Assembly (NCBI RefSeq): GCF_023955655.1
Contig: NZ_JAMXHT010000006.1
Location: forward strand, 62,001-126,000
Length of the DNA stretch: 64,000 nt
Source: Ralstonia soli
GTDB lineage: Bacteria > Pseudomonadota > Gammaproteobacteria > Burkholderiales > Burkholderiaceae
Direction: 5' to 3'
This document shows positions 40,853-54,017 of the stretch, one piece after another. Positions within the stretch are counted from its first letter, which is position 1. Each line of letters begins with the position of its first letter. The notes under the pieces are model-generated. The model made no database searches and had not been told where the DNA came from. It worked only from the letters and a program-made list of their open reading frames with translations. The position numbers and the translations under genes were made by a program.

Positions 40853-42982
40853 TCACTCCTTGCCCTGACCGCGCACGGCGGCAAGGCTGTCGGCCAGCGT
40901 CGGTACCTGCAGCGTGCCGGCCGTGGTGCGCACTTGCGCCAACTGGTTCTGCACCGTGGTCACGCGCGAAGACTGCGTATCGAAATAGCGCGCGAGCAGC
41001 GCATCGGCGCGGCCCAGATCAGCGCGGAACACCGCGTCGTTGCGCGAGAGCAGCGCCAGGCGCGCGTTCATCAGCCGCAGCTTCAGGTTTTCACGCAGGA
41101 ACCACGCCTGGTCGGAAGACAGCAGCAGCGCCTCGGTCTGGTCAACGCGGCGCACCTGCACGATCTGGCCCAGTTCACCACGCACGTCGCCCCACAGGCG
41201 GCCCCACCAGGCGCGCACGCCGGCGGACCAGCCCGCGTTGGTGGATGTCGAAGCGGCCGGTTCCGATGCGGCAGCAGCGTGAGCCTTGGCACTCTTCGTC
41301 GACTTTGCGGCAGCGTGCGGCATCTGTGCGGCCACCTCTGCATCCAGCGGCTGAGCCGACGAGATGAGCGGCAGCGTATCGACCGCGTTGATGGCGTCAT
41401 CCAGGCGCAGCGCGGCGCCGGCCAGATCAAACGACGGCATGGCCTTGAGCTTGGCCATGTCACGCGAAACAGCGCGGCGCACGGCGTTGAACTGCGGCTT
41501 GTCGAGCGTGGCCAGGCGCGCGTCGACGGCTTGCAGTGTCGCCAGCGCACCGGCCACGTTGCCAGTCAGTTGAAGCTGCTCGGCCGTGACCTCGAGCGAT
41601 CGCTGGATCTCGGCGCGCTGCCAGTCGTCGCGATTGCGCAGCAGATCCTGGTTGGCTTGTTCGAGCGCGGCCTGCCGGTCGCGGGTTTCCGTGGTGCGGG
41701 CATCCAGCGCGCCGAACTTCTGCTGCAACTGGGCAACCGAATCCTGATCCGCACGCGAGAGCACGCGCATCTCCTGCGCCAGAGCGTCATTCTGCTGCCC
41801 GCGCTGGCGGATATCACGCGCGAGGCGCTCGTTGCGCACCTGCAGCGCAGCGACTGCCGCCACAACCACCACCAGCACGACCCAGATCAGCCAACTGCCG
41901 CGGCGCGGTGCAGGGTCGACAGCCTGGGCGGATGTGGAAGCGACCGGTGCGGCGGCGGGCGTCGGGGCCGGGCTCGGCTTGGTGGCCTCGGGTGCGGGCG
42001 TCGAACCGGCAGCGGGGGCTGAAGCGGAAGCGGACGAGGAAACGGGAGTCTGCGTCACAGTGGAAGAAGAAGGAGACAGGTTTGATTCAGCCGACGCCGC
42101 TGCTGGAGCGTGCGCGGATGCTGGTGTCGGTGCAGACACGGGGCCTGCCCAGACCAGCACGCTGGCGAGCAGGCGGTCGTCGCCCGCGCCGGTGAGCGTG
42201 ACGTCGCGGAAGCCCAGCGCCGTGGCCTGTTCGACGATGCGGGCATGCGAGGCGAAGCACGGCGCGCCATGCAGCGCGTCCAGATCGGCCGGCGAGAGGT
42301 TGGCGCGAGCCAGCTCGTCGAGATTGCGGACGGCCTCGGAGCTGGTAAGCGTCCAGGCGTGGCGGCCGGATAGCACGGCACGCAGCGCGAGCCATGCGGC
42401 GGCATCAGGCACGGGTACGCTGCGGCGATAGGCCTCTACGGTGCGCACCAATGCGCCGGCTTCGCGCAGTTGGTCGGCCAGCCACTCGCGGCCGCCATTG
42501 CCACGCACGATCAGCACCTCGCGGCCGGCAAGCGACGGCACATCGAGCCGCGTGTACAGCGCTTCGGAATCCTGGCGGGCATCGTCGGCGTGCGTATCGG
42601 GCTGGATCACGCGATGCGCGGGTGGCGCGACACCGTGCGTGGCCAGCGCCAGCGCACTCGCAGGGCCCACCACGGCCACCGGCACTTCCTGCGGCCAGCG
42701 GAAGCCCTCCGGCATGGCGGCAAATGCCTGCTGTACGGCGTTTGGGCTGACGAACACGACCAGCGCATAACGCGACGGATCGCTCAGCGCGGCACGCAGA
42801 TCATCGAGATTGGGCGTCGGCGCGATGTCGAGCAGCGGGAACTGGTGCGTGCGCAAGCCGTGGCGCTCCAGCGCCGCCACCAGCATGGGCGCTTGCGCGC
42901 GCGGACGCGTGACCACCACGACGGGCGGATCGGCGGGTGGCGCGCTGGGTGAGGGCGATGACAGTGGCAAGTGATCGTCCAT
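40853..42982 (-). CDS. hemDX: Fused uroporphyrinogen-III synthase / HemX
   Basis: 709 residues. The N-terminal 280 residues are uroporphyrinogen-III synthase (HemD): VVVVTRPRAQAPMLVAALER, VVFVSPNAVQQAF and TLTSSEAVRNLDELA. A Pro/Ala/Ser-rich linker (about 280-365) leads into HemX with one membrane segment (GSWLIWVVLVVVVAAVAALQ), a coiled coil and the conserved WFLRENLKLRLMNARLALLS. In Escherichia coli these are separate genes; the fusion is common in Burkholderiales. HemD closes the tetrapyrrole ring made by HemC; HemX is of unknown function. 15 bp behind hemC. Confidence 0.93.
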   Translation of the reverse strand: MDDHLPLSSPSPSAPPADPPVVVVTRPRAQAPMLVAALERHGLRTHQFPLLDIAPTPNLDDLRAALSDPSRYALVVFVSPNAVQQAFAAMPEGFRWPQEVPVAVVGPASALALATHGVAPPAHRVIQPDTHADDARQDSEALYTRLDVPSLAGREVLIVRGNGGREWLADQLREAGALVRTVEAYRRSVPVPDAAAWLALRAVLSGRHAWTLTSSEAVRNLDELARANLSPADLDALHGAPCFASHARIVEQATALGFRDVTLTGAGDDRLLASVLVWAGPVSAPTPASAHAPAAASAESNLSPSSSTVTQTPVSSSASASAPAAGSTPAPEATKPSPAPTPAAAPVASTSAQAVDPAPRRGSWLIWVVLVVVVAAVAALQVRNERLARDIRQRGQQNDALAQEMRVLSRADQDSVAQLQQKFGALDARTTETRDRQAALEQANQDLLRNRDDWQRAEIQRSLEVTAEQLQLTGNVAGALATLQAVDARLATLDKPQFNAVRRAVSRDMAKLKAMPSFDLAGAALRLDDAINAVDTLPLISSAQPLDAEVAAQMPHAAAKSTKSAKAHAAAASEPAASTSTNAGWSAGVRAWWGRLWGDVRGELGQIVQVRRVDQTEALLLSSDQAWFLRENLKLRLMNARLALLSRNDAVFRADLGRADALLARYFDTQSSRVTTVQNQLAQVRTTAGTLQVPTLADSLAAVRGQGKE

Positions 42983-42997
42983 GGCGTGCCGTTGGAA

Positions 42998-44014
42998 TCA
43001 GGTTGCGGGTGGGGCGTCGGCGCCCAGCATGGCGAGGATGTCGCGCGCGCCGCCGTCCAGCATCTGCTGGGCAACGCGCACACCCAGTGCGTCGGCTTCG
43101 GCCAGCGTGGCCGGCGTGGCCTCGCCATCTGCGGCGAGCTTGCGGGTGCCGTCCTGCGAGGCAACAAAGGCGCGCAGGCGCAGCGTACCGGCATCCGACC
43201 ACTGCGCAAACGCGGCCAGCGGCACCTGGCACGACCCGCCGAGGATGCGCGAGACCGCGCGTTCTGCCGTCACGGCCAGCGCAGTGGGCACATGGTGCAG
43301 CGGCGCGAGCCAAGCCTGCACGTCGGCCCGGTCGGCGCGGATCTCGATACCGAGCGCGCCCTGCCCCGCCGCCGGCAGCGATTCTTCCGGCGCGATGGTC
43401 GAGCGGATTCGGTCAGCCAACCCCAGGCGCTTGAGCCCCGCCGCCGCCAGGATGATGGCCGCGTAGTCGCCACGATCAAGCTTGCCCAGGCGCGTATCGA
43501 GATTGCCCCGCAGCGGCTGGATGACCAGATGCGGAAAACGCGCCCGCAACGAAGCCTCGCGGCGCAGGCTGGAGGTACCCACCACGGCGCCGGCAGGCAG
43601 TGAGGCCAGATCGGCGTACTGGTTGGAAACGAAAGCGTCGCGCGGGTCTTCACGTTCCAGAAGGGTCGGCAGCGCGAAGCCTTCCGGCAGCTCCATCGGC
43701 ACATCCTTGAGCGAATGGACGGCCAGATCGGCACGCCCTTCGGCCAGCGCGACTTCCAGCTCCTTGACGAACAAGCCCTTGCCGCCCACCTTGGCGAGCG
43801 AGCGGTCGAGAATCTGGTCGCCGCGGGTGGTCATTCCCAGGATGGACACGTCGCACGCGGGATAGTATTTTTGCAATGCAGCACGCACGTGTTCGGCCTG
43901 CCACAGAGCGAGCCGGCTTTCGCGCGAGGCAATGACCAGCTTGGTCGGCGCCTGGGCTGCAGGAGTCGTTGCAAGCTGGGATTCGACGGGAGTCGGGTGG
44001 GTAGCGGAAGACAT
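42998..44014 (-). CDS. hemC: Hydroxymethylbilane synthase (porphobilinogen deaminase)
   Basis: 338 residues, about 25 longer than usual because of a Thr/Ala-rich N-terminal extension. It joins four porphobilinogens. [51 protein letters not shown] and the dipyrromethane cofactor Cys in [14 protein letters not shown] are present. First gene of the hemC-hemDX-hemY operon, divergent from ppc with 107 bp between them. Confidence 0.96.
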   Translation of the reverse strand: MSSATHPTPVESQLATTPAAQAPTKLVIASRESRLALWQAEHVRAALQKYYPACDVSILGMTTRGDQILDRSLAKVGGKGLFVKELEVALAEGRADLAVHSLKDVPMELPEGFALPTLLEREDPRDAFVSNQYADLASLPAGAVVGTSSLRREASLRARFPHLVIQPLRGNLDTRLGKLDRGDYAAIILAAAGLKRLGLADRIRSTIAPEESLPAAGQGALGIEIRADRADVQAWLAPLHHVPTALAVTAERAVSRILGGSCQVPLAAFAQWSDAGTLRLRAFVASQDGTRKLAADGEATPATLAEADALGVRVAQQMLDGGARDILAMLGADAPPAT

Positions 44015-44121
44015 GCGGCAATGGTAGCACGCAGCTTTTTCGCCACAGACCGGCTATCACGTTGAAGTGATGCACAAAGAGGGCCGTTCAGGCACCTTAC
44101 CGATCCAACCTAGGAGACACC

Positions 44122-47127
<3,006 letters not shown>

Positions 47128-47135
47128 CGCCTTCG

Positions 47136-47179
47136 CAAAAAAAAACCGCCACGCCGTAACGAGCCGCCGGCGTGGCGGT
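47136..47179 (-). terminator. Terminator of the ferritin-like gene
   Basis: A perfect 12-bp stem ACCGCCACGCCG / CGGCGTGGCGGT with an 11-base loop. On the minus strand it runs into a nine-base T tract, so it serves the ferritin-like gene; it may also stop ppc transcripts. Confidence 0.88.
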
Positions 47180-47203
47180 CCAGCAAATCCCTGCTGGTGA
47201 CAG

Positions 47204-47809
47204 TCAGGCGAGAAAAGCAACCGGCACAGGGTCGTCACCCAGCACCGAAAGCAACACCGCCCAGTGCATCGCCTCGTCGCCCATGATGCTGGCGGCGGCC
47301 TTGGTCAGATCCCGCGTGTAGAAATTCGGCATCACGCCCAGGTAAGCCGAAGTCGCTCCCTTCTCCAGCCCGGCCGCAAAGCGCAGCACGTCGGCCTGCG
47401 TTTTCAACTGGCTGACCGGGAAGTTGTATTCCGCCACCTTCTTTTCCATCACCGGCGTGCCCCCGAGCTTGGACACGGTGCCGGCCAGCACCGACGCATG
47501 CGCCTTGTGGTGGCCCTGAAACTTCACGGCCGTCGCCAGTACCGGCTTTTGCAGCAGGCCGCTTTCCGCGCCCACCTGATATGCGGCGATGGCCTGGTAC
47601 TCCAGCCCGAGCGCCACATTCAGGATGTTGATGTCGTCCTTGACGCTGCCCGACTGGGTCTGCGCCCAGGCCGGCATCGACTGCCCCAGCGACACCGCCG
47701 CCAGCGAACCCAGCGCCATCAGCCCCGGCGCGCGCAGCAGCACGCGGCGGCGCGCGTCGATGCGGGGGCCGTCACCGTCGAACAGATCCATTTCTTTGCT
47801 CGTATCCAT
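47204..47809 (-). CDS. Ferritin-like domain protein, exported (Tat-like signal)
   Basis: 201 residues. An N-terminal RRRVLLRAPGLMALGS then a hydrophobic stretch to AWA resembles a twin-arginine signal. The mature part has ferritin-like helices with candidate iron ligands: LNVALGLEYQAIAAYQVG, QGHHKAHASVLAG, AAGLEKGATSAYLGV and GDEAMHWAVLLSVLG. AAGGAG precedes ATG 47809. Such proteins are usually annotated only as ferritin-like; iron binding or oxidase activity is inferred. Divergent from the ECF sigma gene, which may control it. Confidence 0.8.
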   Translation of the reverse strand: MDTSKEMDLFDGDGPRIDARRRVLLRAPGLMALGSLAAVSLGQSMPAWAQTQSGSVKDDINILNVALGLEYQAIAAYQVGAESGLLQKPVLATAVKFQGHHKAHASVLAGTVSKLGGTPVMEKKVAEYNFPVSQLKTQADVLRFAAGLEKGATSAYLGVMPNFYTRDLTKAAASIMGDEAMHWAVLLSVLGDDPVPVAFLA

Positions 47810-48018
47810 CGTCGTTCTCCTTGCATGTGGGGAAGAAGCACGACCCGCGTACTACCGTGGTGCGGATCGCCGGCGTTGTCCAGCGCCTGACCGCTTATAC
47901 GGAGCGCACGCCCGATTGGATGCACACCGGATGCAAACCGCTACGCCGCCCACGTGAATTCCCCCCGCGACCGCCGTTTCTTCCTACACTTTGGGCAGAA
48001 CGCTCCACAACGCCACCC

Positions 48019-48666
48019 GTGCTCACTTTCCAGCGCACCGCCGCAGACCACGCCGAACAAGACAGCCGCCCGCCGCAGGCGGTTGCAGCAGGCCGCCCGC
48101 AAAGCGCCGATGCCGAAGAGCTGGCTGCGCTGCTGCAACGCATCGGCCTGGGCGAGCGCGACGCCCTGCGCACGCTCTACACACGCTGCGCACCGAAACT
48201 GTTTGGGCTCGCGCTGCGTATCTTGGTCAGGAAGGACTGGGCCGAGGACGTCTTGCAAGAAAGCTTCGTCAACATCTGGCGCCATGCCGGCGATTACCGC
48301 CCGCACCTGGCCGCCCCCATGACGTGGATGACCACCATCGTGCGCAACCGTGCACTCGATTGCCTGCGCCGACAGCATGCCGAACGCGTGCAGGAATCCG
48401 TGCCGCTGGACGACACCTACGCCGAGGTCCTGGCCGACCACGCTCCCGGCCCGGCCGACTTGGCGCTCGCCGGCCAGCAGGCCCGTGCGCTGGCGGAATG
48501 CCTCAAGCGCCTGGACCCGAAACAGCGCGAGGTCGTGTCGCTGGCCTATCTGCGTGATCTTTCGCACAGCGAGCTCGCGCAAGCCCTCTCGCTGCCGCTC
48601 GGCACGGTCAAATCCTGGATGCGGCGCGGGCTGGACCGCCTGCGCGAATGCCTGGGAGCACCCTGA
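48019..48666 (+). CDS. ECF RNA polymerase sigma factor
   Basis: 215 residues from GTG 48019; the start is uncertain because no strong ribosome site is seen, and the frame is open back to 47821. Region 2 reads LRTLYTRCAPKLFGLALRI, then DVLQESFVNIWRHAGDYRP and WMTTIVRNRALDCLRRQ; region 4 reads LDPKQREVVSLAYLRDLSHS and LPLGTVKSWMRRGLDRLRE with its helix-turn-helix. The SigK/RpoE-like ECF class paired with an RskA-type anti-sigma. Its stop overlaps the anti-sigma start by one base. Confidence 0.9.
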   Translation: MLTFQRTAADHAEQDSRPPQAVAAGRPQSADAEELAALLQRIGLGERDALRTLYTRCAPKLFGLALRILVRKDWAEDVLQESFVNIWRHAGDYRPHLAAPMTWMTTIVRNRALDCLRRQHAERVQESVPLDDTYAEVLADHAPGPADLALAGQQARALAECLKRLDPKQREVVSLAYLRDLSHSELAQALSLPLGTVKSWMRRGLDRLRECLGAP

Positions 48667-49385
48667 TGGACCCACGCCGCCACCCCGACCTCGTCGACAA
48701 GCTGGCCGCCGAATACGCGGTCGGCACCTTGCGGGCGGGCGCACGCCGCCGTTTCGAGCAGATCATCCGCCGCGACGACACCGTGCGCGCCACGGTCGAG
48801 CGCTGGCAGCGCTACCTGGCCGACCTGCCTGCCTTGCAGCCGGCCACGGCGCCGCTGCCCGAAATTCTCTGCCGCGTGGAAGCGCAACTCGGCTGGCGCG
48901 AACTTCCACCCCCGCAGACAACGCTTTGGCAGAAGCTGTGGCAAGGCGCCGGTTTCTGGCGCGGCGCCACGGCGGTGGCGGCGGTCATCGCGGCGGTGGC
49001 GGTCGGGTTGAACCTCAGGCTGTCGCAGCAATTGCGCGAGGCACCCGTCGCCAACGCCGTGGCCGTGCTGCAGGACGCGCAGGCGCAGGCCGCCGTCCTC
49101 GTCACCTGGGATGCGCGCACTGGCACGCTGTCGCTCAAGCGGCTGGATGCGACGCCGCTCACCACGGAACAAGCGCTGCAACTCTGGGCGTTGCCGCCCG
49201 GCGGGAAGCCGAAGTCACTTGGCGTAATCGGGCATCAGCGCGCGGTCCGGCTGACCGTGGCGCAACCGCTGCAGCAAGTACCCGCGCTCGCCATCAGCGT
49301 GGAGCCGCGCGGCGGTTCGTCCAACCCAGACGGGCCGACAGGGCCAGTGGTCTTCAAGGGCGCGCTGATCGACAGCACGCTGTAG
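48666..49385 (+). CDS. Anti-sigma factor, RskA-like
   Basis: 239 residues from ATG 48666, one base shared with the sigma factor stop (TGATG). The cytoplasmic N-terminal part (about 1-85: DKLAAEYAVGTLRAGARRRF) resembles zinc-less anti-sigma domains; a membrane segment follows (ATAVAAVIAAVAVGLNL). The periplasmic RskA domain contains TGTLSLKRLDATPLTTEQAL, QLWALPPGGKPKSLG and closing ISVEPRGGSSNPDGPTGPV. It would hold the sigma factor at the membrane until a signal releases it. Confidence 0.9.
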   Translation: MDPRRHPDLVDKLAAEYAVGTLRAGARRRFEQIIRRDDTVRATVERWQRYLADLPALQPATAPLPEILCRVEAQLGWRELPPPQTTLWQKLWQGAGFWRGATAVAAVIAAVAVGLNLRLSQQLREAPVANAVAVLQDAQAQAAVLVTWDARTGTLSLKRLDATPLTTEQALQLWALPPGGKPKSLGVIGHQRAVRLTVAQPLQQVPALAISVEPRGGSSNPDGPTGPVVFKGALIDSTL

Positions 49386-49472
49386 CCCCAAAGGGGCGAG
49401 ACGATATAATTGCGGTTTCCTGAATTTTGCGGCTGGCACCCCTCGCCGGCCGCCTCCTCCAGCTGTCCGCCC

Positions 49473-50888
49473 ATGACCTCCCAACTCGCCAAGAAGGCCG
49501 AAGCGTGGTCCGCCCGCTTTAACGAGCCGGTGTCCGATCTCGTCAAGCGCTATACCGCGTCGGTGTTCTTCGACAAGCGCCTCGCGCTGTTCGACATCCA
49601 GGGCTCGCTCGCGCACGCGGCCATGCTCGCCAAGCAGGGCATCATCGCCGAGGCCGATCGCGCCGCCATCGAGAAAGGCATGGCGCAGATCCGCCAGGAA
49701 ATCGAAGCCGGCACGTTCGAATGGAAGCTGGACCTGGAAGACGTGCACCTGAACATCGAAGCGCGTCTGACCGCCATGGCGGGCGATGCCGGCAAGCGCC
49801 TGCACACCGGCCGCTCGCGTAACGACCAGGTCGCCACCGACATCCGCCTGTGGCTGCGCAGCGAGATCGACAACATCGTCGGTCTGCTCAAGGCCCTGCG
49901 CGGCGCGCTGCTGGATCTGGCTGAGCAGCACACCAACACCATCGTCCCGGGCTTCACGCACCTGCAGGTCGCGCAACCGGTAGTGTTCGGCCACCACCTG
50001 CTGGCCTACGTTGAGATGTTCACGCGCGACACCGAGCGCATGCTCGACGCCCGCAAGCGCGTCAACCGCCTGCCACTGGGCGCCGCCGCGCTGGCCGGCA
50101 CGAGCTACCCGATCGACCGCGAATTCGTCGCACAGCAACTCGGCTTTGACGGCGTGTGCCGCAACTCGCTGGATGCCGTGTCCGACCGCGACTTCGCCAT
50201 CGAATTCTGCGCTGCGGCCGCGCTCGTCATGACGCACATCTCGCGCTTCTCTGAAGAGCTGGTGCTGTGGATGAGCCCGCGCGTGGGCTTTATCGACATT
50301 GCGGACCGCTTCTGCACCGGCAGCTCAATCATGCCGCAGAAGAAAAACCCCGACGTGCCCGAACTGGCGCGCGGCAAGACCGGCCGCGTCAATGGTCACC
50401 TCATCAGCCTGCTCACGCTGATGAAGGGCCAACCGCTGGCCTACAACAAGGACAACCAGGAAGACAAGGAACCGCTGTTCGACACGGTCGACACCGTGGT
50501 CGACACGCTGCGCATCTTTGCCGACATGGCGACGGGCATCACCGTCAAGGCCGATGCCATGCGCGCCGCTGCGCTGCAGGGCTACGCTACCGCCACCGAC
50601 CTGGCCGATTACCTCGTCAAGCGCGGCCTGCCCTTCCGCGATGCGCACGAAGCCGTGGCCCACGCCGTGCGTGCCTGCGACGACCTGCGCTGCGACCTGG
50701 CCGATCTGTCTGTCGCACAACTGCGCGACATCAGCGGCCTGGGCGACAAGGCCAACCTGATTGGTGATGATGTGCACGCCGTGCTGACGCTGGAAGGCTC
50801 GGTCGCTTCGCGCAATCACATTGGCGGTACCGCGCCGGAGCAGGTCAAGCAGGCGATCGCCGTTGCACGCGCTGCACTGGCTGACTAA
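49473..50888 (+). CDS. argH: Argininosuccinate lyase
   Basis: 471 residues from ATG 49473. It splits argininosuccinate into arginine and fumarate, the last step of arginine synthesis. Conserved pieces: [58 protein letters not shown], the fumarase-superfamily signature [19 protein letters not shown], and [19 protein letters not shown] at the end. A single gene with a strong terminator directly after it. Confidence 0.97.
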   Translation: MTSQLAKKAEAWSARFNEPVSDLVKRYTASVFFDKRLALFDIQGSLAHAAMLAKQGIIAEADRAAIEKGMAQIRQEIEAGTFEWKLDLEDVHLNIEARLTAMAGDAGKRLHTGRSRNDQVATDIRLWLRSEIDNIVGLLKALRGALLDLAEQHTNTIVPGFTHLQVAQPVVFGHHLLAYVEMFTRDTERMLDARKRVNRLPLGAAALAGTSYPIDREFVAQQLGFDGVCRNSLDAVSDRDFAIEFCAAAALVMTHISRFSEELVLWMSPRVGFIDIADRFCTGSSIMPQKKNPDVPELARGKTGRVNGHLISLLTLMKGQPLAYNKDNQEDKEPLFDTVDTVVDTLRIFADMATGITVKADAMRAAALQGYATATDLADYLVKRGLPFRDAHEAVAHAVRACDDLRCDLADLSVAQLRDISGLGDKANLIGDDVHAVLTLEGSVASRNHIGGTAPEQVKQAIAVARAALAD

Positions 50889-50905
50889 TCTGCCGCACGC
50901 TCCAA

Positions 50906-50943
50906 ACAAAAACGCCGCGCTGATTCAGCGCGGCGTTTTTTTA
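50906..50943 (+). terminator. argH terminator
   Basis: A perfect 13-bp stem AACGCCGCGCTGA / TCAGCGCGGCGTT with a one-base centre (so effectively a small loop) and a long T run, 23 bp after the argH stop. The A run on the left makes it able to work from both sides. Confidence 0.93.
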
Positions 50944-50968
50944 TTTGCTCTCTGCTACTTGGGAAGAT

Positions 50969-51075
50969 GCCGAAAAGCGTAGCGAGCGGCTCAAGGTTGG
51001 TTCGAGAAGCGCAGCCGTACACGGGTACGGCGAGCATCGCAGAGCCAAGATTGAGCCGCGCAGTAGCTTTGCGGC
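50969..51075. repeat. 107-bp imperfect inverted repeat
   Basis: The inner arms (50986-51019 and 51026-51059, 34 bp each) share GCGGCTCAA at the outside and GCCGTA next to a 6-base centre CACGGG; the similarity extends outward to GCCG / CGGC-type ends at 50969 and 51075. It fills the space between the convergent argH and decarboxylase genes and could fold into a long hairpin. Its structure resembles dispersed palindromic intergenic repeats, but I cannot see other copies here. Confidence 0.7.
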
Positions 51076-51081
51076 GTGTTC

Positions 51082-53361
51082 CTAGCGCACGCAGTCGACG
51101 AAATAGCCCATCTTGCCGTCGATTTCCTCTTCGACAAGCCCGTGGATATCCGTCTCAAAGCCCGGGAACAGCTTGTTGAACTCACGCGCAAACTGCAGGT
51201 ACTGCACGATCGTCTTGTTGAAGCGCTCGCCCGGAATCAGCAGCGGAATACCCGGCGGATACGGCGTCAGCAGGATGGCGGTGATGCGGCCTTCCAGGTC
51301 ATCGATGGCCACGCGCTCGGTTTCGCGGTGGGCCATCTTGGCCCAGGCGTCCGACGGTTTCATCGCCACTTCCATGTTCGACAGGTACATCTCGGTCGTC
51401 ACGCGGGCCACATCGTTGGCCTGGTAGACACTGTGGATGCTGTCGCACAGCTCGCGCAGGCCAATGCGTTCGTACTGCGGATACTGGCGCACGAACTCCG
51501 GCAACACGCGCCACAGCGGCTGGTTGTTGTCGTAGTCGTCCTTGAACTGCTGCAGCTCGGTCACCATCGAGTTCCAGCGGCCCTTGGTGATGCCGATGGT
51601 GAACATGATGAAGAACGAATACAGACCGGTCTTCTCGACGATGATGCCGTGCTCGGCCAGATAGCGCGTCACGATGGCGGCCGGAATGCCCGAATCGCTG
51701 AACTTGCCGTCCACGTCCAGCCCCGGGGTGATGATCGTGGCCTTGATCGGGTCGAGCAGGTTGAAGTCTTCAGCCAGGTTGCCGAAGCCGTGCCAGCGCT
51801 CGTTGGCCTTGAGCATCCAGCCTTCGCGGTCTTCGATGCCTTCGTCCGACAGGTCGTTCGGGCCCCAGACCTTGAACCACCAGTCGTCGCCCTTTCCATT
51901 GCCGCCATTCGTGCCGACGTATTCCTGCTCCACCTTGCGCATGGCGCGGCGGAAGTCCAGCGCTTCGGCAATGCTCTCTTCCACCAGCGCGGTGCCGCCC
52001 GGCGCTTCCATCATCGCGGCGGCCACGTCGCACGACGCGATGATCGAGTACTGCGGGCTCGTCGACGTGTGCATCAGATACGCCTCGTTGAAGCGGTACG
52101 TATCGAGCTTGCGCGTCTCGGAATCCTGCACAAGGATCTGCGAGGCCTGCGACAGACCGGCCAGCAGCTTGTGCGTGCTCTGCGTGGCGAACACCAGCGC
52201 ATCCTTGCTGCGCGCACGGCCGTGGCCGATGGCGTGCATGTTCTCGTAGAACGGGTGGAACGACGCGTGCGGCAGCCAGGCTTCGTCAAAGTGCAGCGTG
52301 TCGATTTCGGTCGACAGCATGTTCTTGATCATCTCGGCGTTGTACAGCACGCCGTCGTACGTACCCTGCGTGATGGTCAGGATGCGCGGCTTCTTGTTCT
52401 TGGCCTGACTGGCGAACGGGTGATCGGCGATCTTCTTGGCAATCGTTTCCGGCTCGAACTCGCTCTTCGGGATCGGGCCGATGATGCCGAAGTGGTTGCG
52501 CGTCGGCATCAGGAACACGGGAATCGCGCCCGTCATCATGATCGCGTGCAGGATCGACTTGTGGCAGTTGCGGTCCACCACGACGATGTCGCCGGGCGCC
52601 ACGTTGGCGTGCCACACCATCTTGTTCGACGTGGACGTACCGTTGGTCACGAAGAACATGTGGTCCGATCCGAAGATGCGCGCGGCATTACGTTCGGACG
52701 CGGCCACCGGGCCCGTGTGATCAAGCAACTGGCCGAGTTCTTCCACCGCGTTGCACACGTCGGCGCGCAGCATGTTCTCGCCGAAGAACTGGTGGAACAC
52801 CTGGCCCACCGGGCTCTTCAGGAACGCCACGCCGCCCGAGTGCCCCGGGCAGTGCCACGAATACGAGCTGTCCTGCGCGTAGTCGATCAGCGCCTTGAAG
52901 AACGGCGGCGGCAGCGAGTCCAGATAGTTGCGTGCTTCACGGATGATGTGTCGGGCCACGAACTCCGGCGTGTCCTCGAACATGTGGATGAAGCCGTGCA
53001 GCTCGCGCAGCACGTCGTTCGGCAGGTGGCGCGAGGTGCGCGTTTCGCCGTACAGGAAGATGGGGATGTCCGCATTGCGGCGGCGCACTTCAGCGACGAA
53101 GCTACGCAGGTTTTCAACCGCTTCCGGTTCCGGCTTGTCGCTGTCCGGGTTGATGAACTCGTCGTCGTCGATCGAGACGATGAAGGTCGACGCGCGGCTC
53201 GACTGCTGCGCGAACGAGGTCAGATCACCATAGCTGGTGAGGCCCGTGACCTCCATGCCCTCTTGCTCGATGGCCTGGGCCAACGCGCGAATGCCCGACC
53301 CGGAGACGTTCTCGGAGCGGAAGTCCTCGTCGATGATGATGACGGGAAAGCGGAATTTCAT
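51082..53361 (-). CDS. Arginine/lysine/ornithine decarboxylase
   Basis: 759 residues, a fold-type I PLP decarboxylase of the Orn/Lys/Arg family. The N-terminal wing domain (FPVIIIDEDFRSENVSGSGI) is response-regulator-like. The PLP site shows WHCPGHSGGVAFLKSPVG, NGTSTSNKMVWHANVAPGD and DRNCHKSILHAIMMTG, and the Schiff-base Lys is in ATQSTHKLLAGLSQAS. The C-terminal part has LLTPYPPGIPLLIPGERF. The exact substrate is not clear: lysine, ornithine or arginine are possible, giving cadaverine, putrescine or agmatine. It is next to argH, which makes arginine. Confidence 0.92.
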   Translation of the reverse strand: MKFRFPVIIIDEDFRSENVSGSGIRALAQAIEQEGMEVTGLTSYGDLTSFAQQSSRASTFIVSIDDDEFINPDSDKPEPEAVENLRSFVAEVRRRNADIPIFLYGETRTSRHLPNDVLRELHGFIHMFEDTPEFVARHIIREARNYLDSLPPPFFKALIDYAQDSSYSWHCPGHSGGVAFLKSPVGQVFHQFFGENMLRADVCNAVEELGQLLDHTGPVAASERNAARIFGSDHMFFVTNGTSTSNKMVWHANVAPGDIVVVDRNCHKSILHAIMMTGAIPVFLMPTRNHFGIIGPIPKSEFEPETIAKKIADHPFASQAKNKKPRILTITQGTYDGVLYNAEMIKNMLSTEIDTLHFDEAWLPHASFHPFYENMHAIGHGRARSKDALVFATQSTHKLLAGLSQASQILVQDSETRKLDTYRFNEAYLMHTSTSPQYSIIASCDVAAAMMEAPGGTALVEESIAEALDFRRAMRKVEQEYVGTNGGNGKGDDWWFKVWGPNDLSDEGIEDREGWMLKANERWHGFGNLAEDFNLLDPIKATIITPGLDVDGKFSDSGIPAAIVTRYLAEHGIIVEKTGLYSFFIMFTIGITKGRWNSMVTELQQFKDDYDNNQPLWRVLPEFVRQYPQYERIGLRELCDSIHSVYQANDVARVTTEMYLSNMEVAMKPSDAWAKMAHRETERVAIDDLEGRITAILLTPYPPGIPLLIPGERFNKTIVQYLQFAREFNKLFPGFETDIHGLVEEEIDGKMGYFVDCVR

Positions 53362-53425
53362 CGTGGTTCCTTGACAGATGAAATAGAAGACACCGCTCCG
53401 GAAACTCGGAAACGGACTACAAAAA

Positions 53426-53992
53426 CTAGGTCTTGGGCAGCGTCACACCGTGCTGGCCCTGGTACTTGCCGCCACGGTCCTTGTACGAGGTTTCGCACTC
53501 CTCGTCGCTCTCGAAGAACAGCACCTGCGCGCAACCTTCGCCGGCGTAGATCTTGGCGGGCAGCGGCGTGGTGTTGGAGAACTCCAGCGTCACGTAGCCT
53601 TCCCACTCGGGCTCGAACGGCGTGACGTTGACGATGATCCCGCAGCGCGCGTACGTGCTCTTGCCCAAGCACACGGTCAGCACCGTGCGCGGGATGCGGA
53701 AGTACTCCATCGTGCGGGCCAGCGCGAACGAGTTCGGCGGGATGATGCACACGTCGCCCTTGAAGTCGACGAACGACTTCTCGTCGAAGTTCTTCGGATC
53801 GACGATCGTGCTGTTGATGTTGGTGAAGATCTTGAATTCGTCGGCGCAGCGGATGTCGTAGCCGTAGCTCGACGTGCCGTAAGAGACGATGCGGCGCCCT
53901 TCGGATTCGCGCACCTGGCCGGGTTCGAACGGCTCGATCATGCCGTGCTGCTCGGCCATGCGGCGGATCCACTTGTCGGATTTGATGCTCAT
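53426..53992 (-). CDS. dcd: dCTP deaminase
   Basis: 188 residues. It deaminates dCTP to dUTP for dTTP synthesis. Motifs: [59 protein letters not shown] and [23 protein letters not shown] [20 protein letters not shown] with the catalytic Glu nearby. The C-terminal [19 protein letters not shown] is conserved. 64 bp upstream of the decarboxylase gene on the same strand. Confidence 0.96.
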   Translation of the reverse strand: MSIKSDKWIRRMAEQHGMIEPFEPGQVRESEGRRIVSYGTSSYGYDIRCADEFKIFTNINSTIVDPKNFDEKSFVDFKGDVCIIPPNSFALARTMEYFRIPRTVLTVCLGKSTYARCGIIVNVTPFEPEWEGYVTLEFSNTTPLPAKIYAGEGCAQVLFFESDEECETSYKDRGGKYQGQHGVTLPKT

Positions 53993-54017
53993 GGAGCGTC
54001 CAGATACCTTGGATGAA

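Noticed and set aside
51076-53625. 849-codon plus-strand frame over the decarboxylase gene
   Set aside because: Antisense shadow of the PLP decarboxylase, with no start signal.
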